Below, one piece after another: positions 37,537 to 45,904 of a DNA stretch of 64,000 nt. Positions within the stretch are counted from its first letter, which is position 1; each line of letters opens with the position of its first letter. The DNA comes from Lysobacterales bacterium. Lineage in GTDB: Bacteria > Pseudomonadota > Gammaproteobacteria > Xanthomonadales > Ahniellaceae. The notes under the pieces are model-generated. The model was not told where the DNA came from. It searched no databases and saw nothing but the letters and a program-made list of their open reading frames with translations. The DNA lies in the NCBI GenBank assembly GCA_016721845.1, contig JADKHK010000013.1, forward strand, positions 744,001 through 808,000, written 5' to 3'. Both the position numbers and the translations under genes were made by a program.

Positions 37537-38154
37537 ATGTCCCTTGAAGCCCTGATGTTTTACCTGTTGGCCACCGTCATGGTCGCTGCCAGTGTCGCCG
37601 TGGTGACGCTGCGCAATCCGGTGCATTGCGCGTTGTCGCTGGTGCTGACCTTCTTCACCTGCGCGTGTTTGTGGCTGCTGTTGCGTGCCGAGTTCCTCGC
37701 GATCGCGCTGGTCCTCGTCTATGTCGGTGCGGTGATGGTGTTGTTCCTGTTCGTGGTGATGATGCTCGACATCAAGTCCTTGCCCAGCCGCGAAGGCTTC
37801 ACCACCTACTTGCCGGCGGGACTGGTCGTCGCGTTGATCATGCTGGCCGAACTGATCGGTCTGATGGGTGCGCGCAAGCTCATGCAGGGTGGTGGTGTTC
37901 GCGATGCCGCGGCCGAGCAGGGGCTGTCGAACACCGAATGGCTGGGCCGCACCCTGTTCTCGGACTACATCCTGCCGTTCGAAATCGCCGCGGTGATCCT
38001 GACGGTCGCGATCGTCGCCGCCGTCGCCCTGACCTTGCGCCATCGCCCGAACGTGCGCACGCAGGATCCGGCCAAGCAGGCTGCGACGCGCCGGGAAGAC
38101 CGCATCCGCCTGGTCGATTTGCCCAGCAGCAGCGACGGGAGCAAGCAGGCATGA
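37537..38154 (+). CDS. nuoJ: NADH-quinone oxidoreductase subunit J
   Basis: NuoJ is a membrane subunit of complex I with five membrane segments and the typical VYVGAVMVLFLFVVMMLDI stretch (about 63-81). The 205-residue length is normal. A charged C-terminal tail of about 35 residues follows the last membrane segment. Its stop overlaps the nuoK start (ATGA). Confidence 0.96.
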   Translation: MSLEALMFYLLATVMVAASVAVVTLRNPVHCALSLVLTFFTCACLWLLLRAEFLAIALVLVYVGAVMVLFLFVVMMLDIKSLPSREGFTTYLPAGLVVALIMLAELIGLMGARKLMQGGGVRDAAAEQGLSNTEWLGRTLFSDYILPFEIAAVILTVAIVAAVALTLRHRPNVRTQDPAKQAATRREDRIRLVDLPSSSDGSKQA

Positions 38155-38456
38155 TCACACTCGGTCATTACCTCGTGCTTGGTGCGATCCTGTTCTGCGT
38201 CAGCGTCGCCGGCATCTTCATCAACCGCAAGAACGTCATCATCCTGCTGATGGCGCTGGAACTGATGCTGCTCGCGGTGAACATGAATTTCGTCGCGTTC
38301 TCGGCTTTCCTCGGCGATGCCGCCGGACAGATCTTCGTGTTCTTCATTCTCACCGTGGCAGCGGCGGAGTCCGCGATCGGACTGGCGATTCTGGTCCTGC
38401 TGTTCCGCAACCGCGCCACGATCAATGTCGAAGAACTCGACACGATGAAGGGTTGA
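38151..38456 (+). CDS. nuoK: NADH-quinone oxidoreductase subunit K
   Basis: NuoK is a small MrpC-like membrane subunit. The 101-residue protein has three membrane segments with the two conserved membrane glutamates used in proton transfer: one in LMALELMLLAVNMNF and one in AAAESAIGLAILV. Its length matches the E. coli protein (100 residues). It is coupled to nuoJ by the ATGA overlap. Confidence 0.97.
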   Translation: MITLGHYLVLGAILFCVSVAGIFINRKNVIILLMALELMLLAVNMNFVAFSAFLGDAAGQIFVFFILTVAAAESAIGLAILVLLFRNRATINVEELDTMKG

Positions 38457-38460
38457 TCCG

Positions 38461-40506
38461 ATGCAGGCCACTTCCCTCAATTCGATCCTGCTCACCATTG
38501 CGCTGGCGCCCCTGATTGGCGCCATCATCGCCGGCTTCTTCCGCAACCAGGTCGGCCGGCGCGGCGCGCATGTCGTGACCATCGGCGGCGTCGCGTTGTC
38601 CTGCGTGCTGTCGCTGTATGTGTTCAAGCTGGTCGCGTTCGACGGCATGCCGACCTACAACGAGAACCTCTATACCTGGTTCGAGATCGGCGGGTACTCG
38701 GCGCACGTCGGATTCCTGATCGACAGCCTGACGGTGATGATGATGGTCGTCGTCACCTTCGTATCGCTGATGGTGCACATCTACACCATCGGCTACATGG
38801 CCGAAGATCCCGGCTACCAGCGCTTCTTCAGCTACATCGCGCTATTCACTTTCTCGATGCTGATGCTGGTGATGAGCAACAACTTCCTGCAGCTGTTCTT
38901 CGGCTGGGAAGCGGTGGGCCTGGTGTCCTACCTGCTGATCGGATTCTGGTTCAGGAAGCCCAGCGCGGTGTTCGCGAACATGAAGGCCTTCCTGGTCAAC
39001 CGCGTCGGCGACTTCGGCTTTCTGCTCGGCATCGCCGCGGTGCTGATGTACACCGGCACGCTCGATTACGCCACTGTTTTCGCGAACAAGCTCGCGATCG
39101 AAGGCAAGACCATCGAGCTCGTGTCCGGCCACGCATGGGCAGTGCCCACAGTGATCTGCATCCTGTTGTTCATCGGTGCGATGGGCAAGTCGGCGCAGGT
39201 GCCGTTGCATGTCTGGTTGCCGGATTCGATGGAAGGCCCGACGCCGATTTCGGCCCTGATCCACGCAGCGACGATGGTCACCGCCGGCATCTTCATGGTC
39301 GCGCGCATGTCGCCGCTATTCGAGATGTCGGACACCGCACTGGCAACGATCGCGGTGATCGGTGCGACGACGGCCTTTTTCACCGGTCTGATCGGTCTGG
39401 TGCAGAATGACATCAAGCGCGTGGTCGCCTATTCGACGCTGTCGCAGCTTGGCTACATGACGGTCGCGTTGGGCGTGTCGGCCTATTCCGCGGCCGTGTT
39501 CCACCTGATGACGCACGCTTTCTTCAAGGCACTGCTGTTCCTCGGTGCCGGCTCGGTGATCATCGCGATGCACCACGAGCAGGACATGCGCTACATGGGT
39601 GGCCTGCGCAAATACATGCCGATCACCTGGATCACCGCGGTCATCGGCACGCTGGCCCTGGTCGGCACGCCCTTGTTCTCGGGTTTCTATTCCAAGGACG
39701 CGATCATCGTGGCGGCACAGTCGGCGGCGCATCATGGCGGCGCCGCGTTCGCGTATGCCTATTACGCCGTGCTGTTTGGCGTGTTCGTGACTTCGCTGTA
39801 TTCGTTCCGGTTGCTGTACCTGACCTTCCACGGCAAGGAGCGATTCGTCGTCGAGGCACACCACGGCGATGCGCATCATGACGATCATGACGATGCGCAT
39901 GGTCATCACGAACCCGGCCATCTCGAACATGCACCGCATGAGTCGCCGCTGGTCGTGACCTTGCCCCTGATCCTGCTCGCGATACCGTCGATCTGCATCG
40001 CCTGGTTCTTCGTGCAGCCGATGCTGATCGGGGATTTCTTCAGTGGCGCGATTTTCGTCGATCCGCGACATGCGCCGCTGGCGCATTTTGCCGAGGAGTT
40101 CCACGGCGTGGTCGCGTTTGCCCTGCATGGACTGACGACGGCGCCGTTCTGGTTCGCCTTCGCCGGTTTCGCGCTGGCCACTTACCTGTATCTGGTCAAT
40201 CCGGCCATGCCTGCGCGCATCTATTCGACGCTGAAACCGCTGGCGCGCATTCTCGAGAACAAGTACGGCTTCGACGCCTTCTACCAGGCGGTCTTCGCGC
40301 GCGGCAGCGTCCTGTTGGGCCGCGGCCTGTGGAAGGCCGGCGACGTCGGCGTGATCGACGGTGCCATCGTCAATGGTTCGGCTGCCGTCATCGAGCGCGC
40401 GTCCAGCATCATGCGCTGGATGCAGTCCGGTTATCTGTATCACTACGCCTTCGCGATGATCCTCGGGCTCATCGCGCTACTTGGCGCGTTCGTCTGGATC
40501 GGCTGA
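38461..40506 (+). CDS. nuoL: NADH-quinone oxidoreductase subunit L
   Basis: NuoL is the distal antiporter-like proton-pumping subunit. The 681-residue protein has about sixteen membrane segments, the conserved GWEAVGLVSYLLIGFW stretch with a key Glu (about 143-158), the MGKSAQVPLHVWLPDSMEGPTP loop region (about 241-262, read in two parts), and the long C-terminal lateral helix. Between membrane segments at about 466-494 is a loop very rich in His and Asp (runs such as HHDDHDDAHGHH), which might bind metal ions. Confidence 0.97.
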   Translation: MQATSLNSILLTIALAPLIGAIIAGFFRNQVGRRGAHVVTIGGVALSCVLSLYVFKLVAFDGMPTYNENLYTWFEIGGYSAHVGFLIDSLTVMMMVVVTFVSLMVHIYTIGYMAEDPGYQRFFSYIALFTFSMLMLVMSNNFLQLFFGWEAVGLVSYLLIGFWFRKPSAVFANMKAFLVNRVGDFGFLLGIAAVLMYTGTLDYATVFANKLAIEGKTIELVSGHAWAVPTVICILLFIGAMGKSAQVPLHVWLPDSMEGPTPISALIHAATMVTAGIFMVARMSPLFEMSDTALATIAVIGATTAFFTGLIGLVQNDIKRVVAYSTLSQLGYMTVALGVSAYSAAVFHLMTHAFFKALLFLGAGSVIIAMHHEQDMRYMGGLRKYMPITWITAVIGTLALVGTPLFSGFYSKDAIIVAAQSAAHHGGAAFAYAYYAVLFGVFVTSLYSFRLLYLTFHGKERFVVEAHHGDAHHDDHDDAHGHHEPGHLEHAPHESPLVVTLPLILLAIPSICIAWFFVQPMLIGDFFSGAIFVDPRHAPLAHFAEEFHGVVAFALHGLTTAPFWFAFAGFALATYLYLVNPAMPARIYSTLKPLARILENKYGFDAFYQAVFARGSVLLGRGLWKAGDVGVIDGAIVNGSAAVIERASSIMRWMQSGYLYHYAFAMILGLIALLGAFVWIG

Positions 40507-40528
40507 ACGTGCCCCTGAGGAATTCTGG

Positions 40529-42040
40529 ATGATGTCCGCTCACTTGCTCAGTTGGTTGATTGCGCTGCCGGTGCTCGGTGGTGTCGCAACCCTTGTCTCC
40601 GGCGGAGCCGATGCGAATCGTGCGCGCTGGGTCGCCCTTGTTTTCGCGCTGGCGACGCTCGCGCTGTGCGTTCCTTTGCTGAGCGGATTCGATGCGATGT
40701 CGAGTTCGATGCAGTTCGTGCAGCGCCTGCCCTGGATCGAAGCCTTGAACGTGAACTATCACGTCGGCGTCGATGGTGTGGCCGTTGCGCTGATCGCCCT
40801 GACCGCATTCACGACGGTACTGGTGCTGATCGGGGCCTGGGACGCGATCGACAAGCAGGTCCACCAGTATTTCGCTTCCTTCCTGGTGCTCGAAGGCCTG
40901 ATGATCGGCGTGTTCTGCGCGCTCGACGCGCTGCTGTTCTACGTGTTCTTCGAAGCCATGCTGATCCCGATGTTCATCATCATCGGCATCTGGGGCGGAC
41001 CACGCCGCGTCTACGCGACCATCAAGTTCTTCCTGTACACGTTCTTCGGCTCGATCTTCATGCTGATCGGCCTGATCTACCTGTACCTGAAGTCGGGCAG
41101 CTTTGATCTGGCCACGCTGGCGCAGTTCCCGCTGACGCGCACCGAGCAGATGTGGCTGTTCTTCTCGTTCCTGCTGGCCTTCGCGGTCAAGGTGCCGATG
41201 TTCCCGGTGCATACCTGGCTGCCGGACGCGCACGTCGAGGCGCCGACCGGCGGTTCGGTGATCCTGGCCGCGATCATGCTGAAGATCGGCGGCTTCGGTT
41301 TCCTGCGCTTTGCATTGCCGATCACGCCGGATGCCTCGCATGAATTCGCTTGGCTGGTGATCGCGCTGTCGCTGATCGCGGTCGTCTACATCGGCTTCGT
41401 CGCACTGGTGCAGCAGGACATGAAGAAGCTGATCGCCTATTCGTCGATTTCGCACATGGGCTTCGTGACGCTCGGTGCCTTCGTGACGCTGACGCTGGCG
41501 CGCGACGCCGGCAACATCGACGGCGCGCGTCTGGCACTCCAGGGCGCGATGGTCCAGATGATCTCGCACGGCTTCATTTCGGCGGCGTTGTTCTCCTGCG
41601 TCGGCGTGCTTTATGACCGCGTGCACAGTCGCATGATCGGCGACTACGGCGGCGTCGCCAACACGATGCCCTGGTTCGCATTCTTCATGGTGTTCTTCGC
41701 GATGGCCAACAGCGGCTTGCCGGGCACCTCGGGTTTCGTCGGTGAATTCATGGTCATCGTGGCCAGTTTCCAGGCCAAGCCGTGGATCGCCGCCACCGCC
41801 GCGATCACGCTGATCGTCGGCGCCGCATACACGCTGTGGATGGTCAAGCGGGTGATGTTCGGCGAGGCCACGCATGTCCACGTCAAGGCATTGACCGATA
41901 TCAATGGCCGCGAGGCACTCGTGCTCGGCGGATTTGCGGCGGCGACGCTGCTGTTCGGCATCTGGCCGGCACCACTGACCCATTTGATGGACGCGTCGAT
42001 CGCCACGGTGGTCGAGCAGTTGTTGCGCGTGAAGGCGTGA
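40529..42040 (+). CDS. nuoM: NADH-quinone oxidoreductase subunit M
   Basis: NuoM is the second antiporter-like subunit. The 503-residue protein has about fourteen membrane segments, with the conserved FFEAMLIPMFIIIGIWG (Glu of proton transfer) and the KVPMFPVHTWLPDAHVEAPT segment. I chose the first of two adjacent ATGs (40529, 40532), eight bases after TGAGG; in-frame sequence further upstream overlaps nuoL. Confidence 0.97.
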   Translation: MMSAHLLSWLIALPVLGGVATLVSGGADANRARWVALVFALATLALCVPLLSGFDAMSSSMQFVQRLPWIEALNVNYHVGVDGVAVALIALTAFTTVLVLIGAWDAIDKQVHQYFASFLVLEGLMIGVFCALDALLFYVFFEAMLIPMFIIIGIWGGPRRVYATIKFFLYTFFGSIFMLIGLIYLYLKSGSFDLATLAQFPLTRTEQMWLFFSFLLAFAVKVPMFPVHTWLPDAHVEAPTGGSVILAAIMLKIGGFGFLRFALPITPDASHEFAWLVIALSLIAVVYIGFVALVQQDMKKLIAYSSISHMGFVTLGAFVTLTLARDAGNIDGARLALQGAMVQMISHGFISAALFSCVGVLYDRVHSRMIGDYGGVANTMPWFAFFMVFFAMANSGLPGTSGFVGEFMVIVASFQAKPWIAATAAITLIVGAAYTLWMVKRVMFGEATHVHVKALTDINGREALVLGGFAAATLLFGIWPAPLTHLMDASIATVVEQLLRVKA

Positions 42041-42052
42041 GGAGTTCGCGAC

Positions 42053-43534
42053 ATGGTTTCTAATGCAGTCGACATCGCGATCTCGATGGCCGACATCCGG
42101 GCGATGTTGCCGGAGATGTTCCTGCTTGCCTCGGTGTTCACGATCCTGATCGCCGACCTGTTCATTCCGCAGCAGCAACGTTCGGTCACGCACTGGTTGT
42201 CGATCGTGGTTCTCGTGATCGCCGGGGTGCTGGTGTGGCGCTCCATCGGTGACGTTTCCCTGGCACGCACCGCGTTCAACGGCATGTACATCCGCGACGA
42301 GGTCGCGGCGGTGTGCAAACTGTTCATTCTCGGCAGCACCGCGCTGGCGTATGTATATGCGCGTCCGCACCTGAAGCCTCGCGGGCTTTATCAGGGCGAG
42401 TTCTACACATTGTCCCTGTTCGCGGTGATCGGCATGATGTTGCTGGTCTCGGCCGGCAACATGCTCAGCGCCTATCTCGGCCTGGAAATGCTGGCGTTGT
42501 GCTCTTATGCACTGGTGGCACTGAACCGCGACAGCCCGTTGTCGTCGGAAGCGGCCATGAAATATTTCGTGCTGGGTGCGCTCGCTTCCGGCCTGCTGCT
42601 TTACGGCATGAGCATGGTCTACGGCGCCACCGGTTCGCTGGACCTTGGCAGCATCCGCGCGATTGCATCGAGCAACGTGCCGCGACCGGAATTGCTGGTA
42701 TTCGGTGTTGTCTTCATCGTCGTCGGCATCGCGTTCAAGTTTGGCGCAGCGCCTTTTCATGCCTGGGTGCCTGACGTCTATCAAGGTTCGCCGACCGGCG
42801 TCGCCTTGTTCGTGGCCAGCGCACCCAAGGTCGCTGCCTTCGGCATGGCTTATCGGCTGCTCGACAACGGCTTCGGCACGCCAGCGTTGTGGAGCCAGTG
42901 GTCGGCGATGCTGTCGGTACTCGCAGTCCTGTCACTGGTGATCGGCAACATCGTGGCGATCGCACAGACCAATCTGAAGCGCATGCTGGCCTACTCGACG
43001 ATTTCGCACGTCGGATTCCTCTTGCTCGGCATCATCGGAGGCGGTGCGGACGGTTTCGGTGCCGCGTTGTTCTACGCGACGACGTATTCGCTGACGGCGG
43101 TGGCTGCGTTCGGCCTGATTGTTCTGCTGTCGCGTGCCGGATTCGAGGCCGAGGAGATCGACGACTTCCGCGGACTCAATCAGCGCAACCCGTTCTACGC
43201 CTTCCTGATGCTGGTGGTCATGGCCTCGTTTGCCGGCGTGCCGCTGTTCGTCGGGTTCCTGGCCAAGCTGCAGGTACTGAAAGCGGTGATCCGGGCGGAT
43301 GCCCTGTGGCTGGCAATCGCCGGCGGGCTGTGTGCGGTGATCGGTGCGTATTACTACCTGCGCGTGATCAAGGTGATGTACTTCGATGAACCGATTGCAC
43401 AGGCACCGGTCATTGCGCACACCGACAACACGTTCCGCATCGTGCTGACCGCGAACGTGCTCGCGCTGATCGCGCTCGGCGTGTTCGGTGGATCATTGAT
43501 GACCTGGTGCCTCTCCGCGGTGGCTGCGAGCTGA
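42053..43534 (+). CDS. nuoN: NADH-quinone oxidoreductase subunit N
   Basis: NuoN is the third antiporter-like subunit, next to NuoK. The 493-residue protein has fourteen predicted membrane segments, with conserved SAYLGLEMLALCSYALVAL (about 141-159), the FKFGAAPFHAWVPDVYQGSPT segment (about 225-245, read in two parts) and LAYSTISHVGFLLLG. It is the last gene of the nuo operon. No intrinsic terminator is visible between it and the following tRNA promoter. Confidence 0.97.
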   Translation: MVSNAVDIAISMADIRAMLPEMFLLASVFTILIADLFIPQQQRSVTHWLSIVVLVIAGVLVWRSIGDVSLARTAFNGMYIRDEVAAVCKLFILGSTALAYVYARPHLKPRGLYQGEFYTLSLFAVIGMMLLVSAGNMLSAYLGLEMLALCSYALVALNRDSPLSSEAAMKYFVLGALASGLLLYGMSMVYGATGSLDLGSIRAIASSNVPRPELLVFGVVFIVVGIAFKFGAAPFHAWVPDVYQGSPTGVALFVASAPKVAAFGMAYRLLDNGFGTPALWSQWSAMLSVLAVLSLVIGNIVAIAQTNLKRMLAYSTISHVGFLLLGIIGGGADGFGAALFYATTYSLTAVAAFGLIVLLSRAGFEAEEIDDFRGLNQRNPFYAFLMLVVMASFAGVPLFVGFLAKLQVLKAVIRADALWLAIAGGLCAVIGAYYYLRVIKVMYFDEPIAQAPVIAHTDNTFRIVLTANVLALIALGVFGGSLMTWCLSAVAAS

Positions 43535-43554
43535 ATCGCTGCGATCTATTTTTG

Positions 43555-43583
43555 TTGCTTTGCGCAACGCGCGTCACTATGAT
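43555..43583 (+). promoter_or_regulatory. Promoter of the initiator tRNA / rimP-nusA-infB operon
   Basis: TTGCTT (43555-43560) and TATGAT (43578-43583) are 17 bases apart, ending 13 bases before the tRNA. The stretch after the -10 box is GC-rich (GCGCGTCGCC), the kind of discriminator that makes stable-RNA promoters sensitive to the stringent response. Confidence 0.65.
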
Positions 43584-43596
43584 GCGCGTCGCCTGA

Positions 43597-43673
<77 letters not shown>

Positions 43674-43686
43674 ACGAATACGGAAC

Positions 43687-43713
43687 GGGCCTCTTCGGAG
43701 GCCCTTTTCTTTC
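43687..43713 (+). terminator. Intrinsic terminator after tRNA-fMet
   Basis: GGGCCTC and GAGGCCC form a 7-bp stem closed by a TTCG tetraloop, followed by TTTTCTTTC. It should end or attenuate transcription after the tRNA. Confidence 0.85.
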
Positions 43714-43722
43714 GCACCGCAT

Positions 43723-43740
43723 GCGTGATCCCGATCACGC
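43723..43740. promoter_or_regulatory. Perfect 8-bp palindrome in the metY-rimP gap
   Basis: GCGTGATC-CC-GATCACGC lies between the two terminators and is followed by a TGCACGG/CCGTGCA dyad (43741-43768). It could be an operator for an internal promoter of rimP or an RNA structure; no -10/-35 pair is convincing. Confidence 0.35.
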
Positions 43741-43775
43741 TGCACGGCGCACGGACGCGAACCGTGCACGATGCG

Positions 43776-43803
43776 ATGGGCCTTCGGGCCCATTTTTGTT
43801 TTT
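43776..43803 (+). terminator. Second intrinsic terminator/attenuator before rimP
   Basis: ATGGGCC and GGCCCAT pair around a TTCG tetraloop and are followed by TTTTGTTTTT. It ends only 26 bases before the rimP ATG, so it probably works as an attenuator controlling rimP-nusA-infB expression. Confidence 0.8.
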
Positions 43804-43828
43804 GGAGTCCTGCCATGCAGGAGACGAG

Positions 43829-44344
43829 ATGAACGCGGAACAATTGACCCGACTGTTCGAACCGGTAGTGGCTTCGCTGGGCCTGGAGTGCCTGGGCGTG
43901 GAGTTTGTCGCCAGTCGCGGCAGCGGCCTCGTGCGCGTCTATATCGACGTCGAGGGCCGTCACGTCACCGTCGAGGACTGCGAGGCGGTGAGTCGTGAAG
44001 TCAGCGGCTTGCTCGACGTGAACGATCCGATTTCCGGCCGCTACACGCTGGAAGTGTCGTCGCCTGGTTTCGACCGTCCGCTGTTCACCGTGGCGCAGTT
44101 CGCGCGCTTCATTGGTGAGGCCGCGAAAGTCAGCGTGAATCTCGCGGTGAATGGTCGGCGTCGTTTCCAGGGGACGATCGTCGGCGTGGATGGCGACAAT
44201 GTCGTGCTGTCGCAGGACGGCGGCGACGTCACGATCGCGCATTCGAACATCGAGAAAGCGAAACTGGTACCGGATTTTTCGGCCATCGACCCGACACCCA
44301 AGCCGAGCGGCGCGAAGCCGGGCAAGGGCAAAAAGAAATCTTGA
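43829..44344 (+). CDS. rimP: Ribosome maturation factor RimP
   Basis: RimP helps assemble the small ribosomal subunit. The 171-residue protein has the two-domain RimP fold with VRVYIDVEG and the signature YTLEVSSPGFDRPLF (about 72-86). The C-terminal tail is Lys-rich (PGKGKKKS). The ATG at 43829 has AGGAGA upstream; in-frame sequence further upstream runs through the terminator hairpins and is not coding. It is the first protein gene of the operon. Confidence 0.95.
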   Translation: MNAEQLTRLFEPVVASLGLECLGVEFVASRGSGLVRVYIDVEGRHVTVEDCEAVSREVSGLLDVNDPISGRYTLEVSSPGFDRPLFTVAQFARFIGEAAKVSVNLAVNGRRRFQGTIVGVDGDNVVLSQDGGDVTIAHSNIEKAKLVPDFSAIDPTPKPSGAKPGKGKKKS

Positions 44345-44382
44345 TCACGTCGGCACGCTGACGCGTGCCATGGAGCGCAGTG

Positions 44383-45870
44383 ATGAGCAAAGAAATGCTG
44401 ATGGTCGTGGATGCAGTCGCCAACGAGAAGGGCGTTGCTCGCAGTGTCATCTTCGATGCGATGGAGGCCGCTCTGGCCTCGGCCGCGAAGAAGCGCTACG
44501 CCGAGCAGGACGTGGCCATGCGTGTCGCGATCAATCGCAACACCGGTGAGTACGAGACGTTTCGGCGTTGGGAAGTCGTTGCCGATGACGTCGTCATGGA
44601 ATCGCCGGATCGCCAGCTGCGACTGATGGATGCGGTCGACGTGAAGGCCGACGCCGAAGTCGGCGAGTTCCTCGAAGAGCCGGTGGAGAACGCCGAGTTC
44701 GGCCGCATCGCTGCCCAGGCCGCGAAGCAGGTGATCGTGCAGCGCGTGCGCGAAGCCGAGCGTGCCCAGGTCGTCGACGCCTATCGCGATCGCATCGGCG
44801 AACTGGTGACCGGTATCGTCAAGCGTGTCGAGCGCGGTGCGGTTTACCTCGATCTCGGTGGCAATGCCGAAGCTTTCATTGCCCGCGACAAGGCCATTCC
44901 GCGCGAGAACGTGCGCGCCGGCGATCGTGTCCGTGGCTACCTGCATGACGTGCGCCTGGAAGCGCGCGGACCGCAGCTGTTCGTGTCGCGCACGGCACCC
45001 GAATTCATGATGGAACTTTTCAAGCTCGAAGTGCCGGAGGTCGGCCAGGGTCTGGTCACGATCATGGGTTGCGCGCGCGATGCCGGCGATCGCGCGAAGA
45101 TCGCGGTCAAGGCCAACGATCATCGTACCGACCCGATCGGCGCCTGCATCGGCATGCGCGGCTCGCGCGTACAGGCGGTGTCGAACGAACTCAATGGCGA
45201 GCGCGTCGACATCATTCTGTGGAATGACAACCCGGCGCAGTTCGTCATCAACGCGATGGCGCCGGCCGAAGTGCAGTCGATCATCGTCGACGAGGACAAG
45301 CATTCGATGGATGTCGCGGTCGCCGAGGACAAGCTGTCGCAGGCCATCGGCCGCGGTGGCCAGAACGTGCGACTGGCGAGCAAGCTGACCGGCTGGCAGC
45401 TCAACGTGATGACCCAGGCCCAGGTGCAGCAGAAGAGCGAAGCCGAGCAGGAAGCGGCGCGGCTGCTGTTCGTCGAGAAGCTGGAAGTGGATGCGGAGAT
45501 CGCATCGATCCTGGTCCAGGAAGGATTCTCCTCGATCGAGGAAATCGCCTACGTGCCGGAAAGCGAACTGCTGTCGGTCGAGGAATTCGACGAGGACATC
45601 GTTGCCGAGCTGCGTGCCCGTGCCCGCGATGCGCTGCTCACGCAGATGATCGCCGCCGAGGAAGATCTCGAATCGCACAAGCCGGCCGAGGACCTGCTGG
45701 CGCTTGAAGGCATGGACGAAGCCACTGCCTACGCGTTGGCCGAACGCGGCATCCGCAGCCAGGAAGAGCTGGCCGAGCTTGCTGCCGATGAAATCACCGA
45801 CATCGAAGGCATGGACGCCGAACGCGCCGCCGCCTTGATCCTTGCGGCGCGTGCGCCGTGGTTCCAGTAA
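44383..45870 (+). CDS. nusA: Transcription termination/antitermination factor NusA
   Basis: NusA binds RNA polymerase and nascent RNA to tune pausing and termination. The 495-residue protein has an N-terminal polymerase-binding domain (1-125), an S1 domain (GAVYLDLGGNAEAFI region, about 135-200), two KH domains with CIGMRGSRVQAV and AIGRGGQNVRLASKL, and two C-terminal acidic repeats (about 370-495), as in gammaproteobacteria. The start at 44383 has GGAG upstream. It may control its own operon through the terminators ahead of rimP, as known in E. coli. Confidence 0.97.
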   Translation: MSKEMLMVVDAVANEKGVARSVIFDAMEAALASAAKKRYAEQDVAMRVAINRNTGEYETFRRWEVVADDVVMESPDRQLRLMDAVDVKADAEVGEFLEEPVENAEFGRIAAQAAKQVIVQRVREAERAQVVDAYRDRIGELVTGIVKRVERGAVYLDLGGNAEAFIARDKAIPRENVRAGDRVRGYLHDVRLEARGPQLFVSRTAPEFMMELFKLEVPEVGQGLVTIMGCARDAGDRAKIAVKANDHRTDPIGACIGMRGSRVQAVSNELNGERVDIILWNDNPAQFVINAMAPAEVQSIIVDEDKHSMDVAVAEDKLSQAIGRGGQNVRLASKLTGWQLNVMTQAQVQQKSEAEQEAARLLFVEKLEVDAEIASILVQEGFSSIEEIAYVPESELLSVEEFDEDIVAELRARARDALLTQMIAAEEDLESHKPAEDLLALEGMDEATAYALAERGIRSQEELAELAADEITDIEGMDAERAAALILAARAPWFQ

Positions 45871-45904
45871 TTCCGCCGCAGCGAAAGCAGCAAAGAGGCA
45901 CAGC

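Noticed and set aside
40469..42784. A 771-codon open frame on the minus strand, rich in Gln, His, Asp and Arg
   Set aside because: It is antisense to nuoM and nuoN; the odd composition is what the opposite strand of membrane-protein genes gives.
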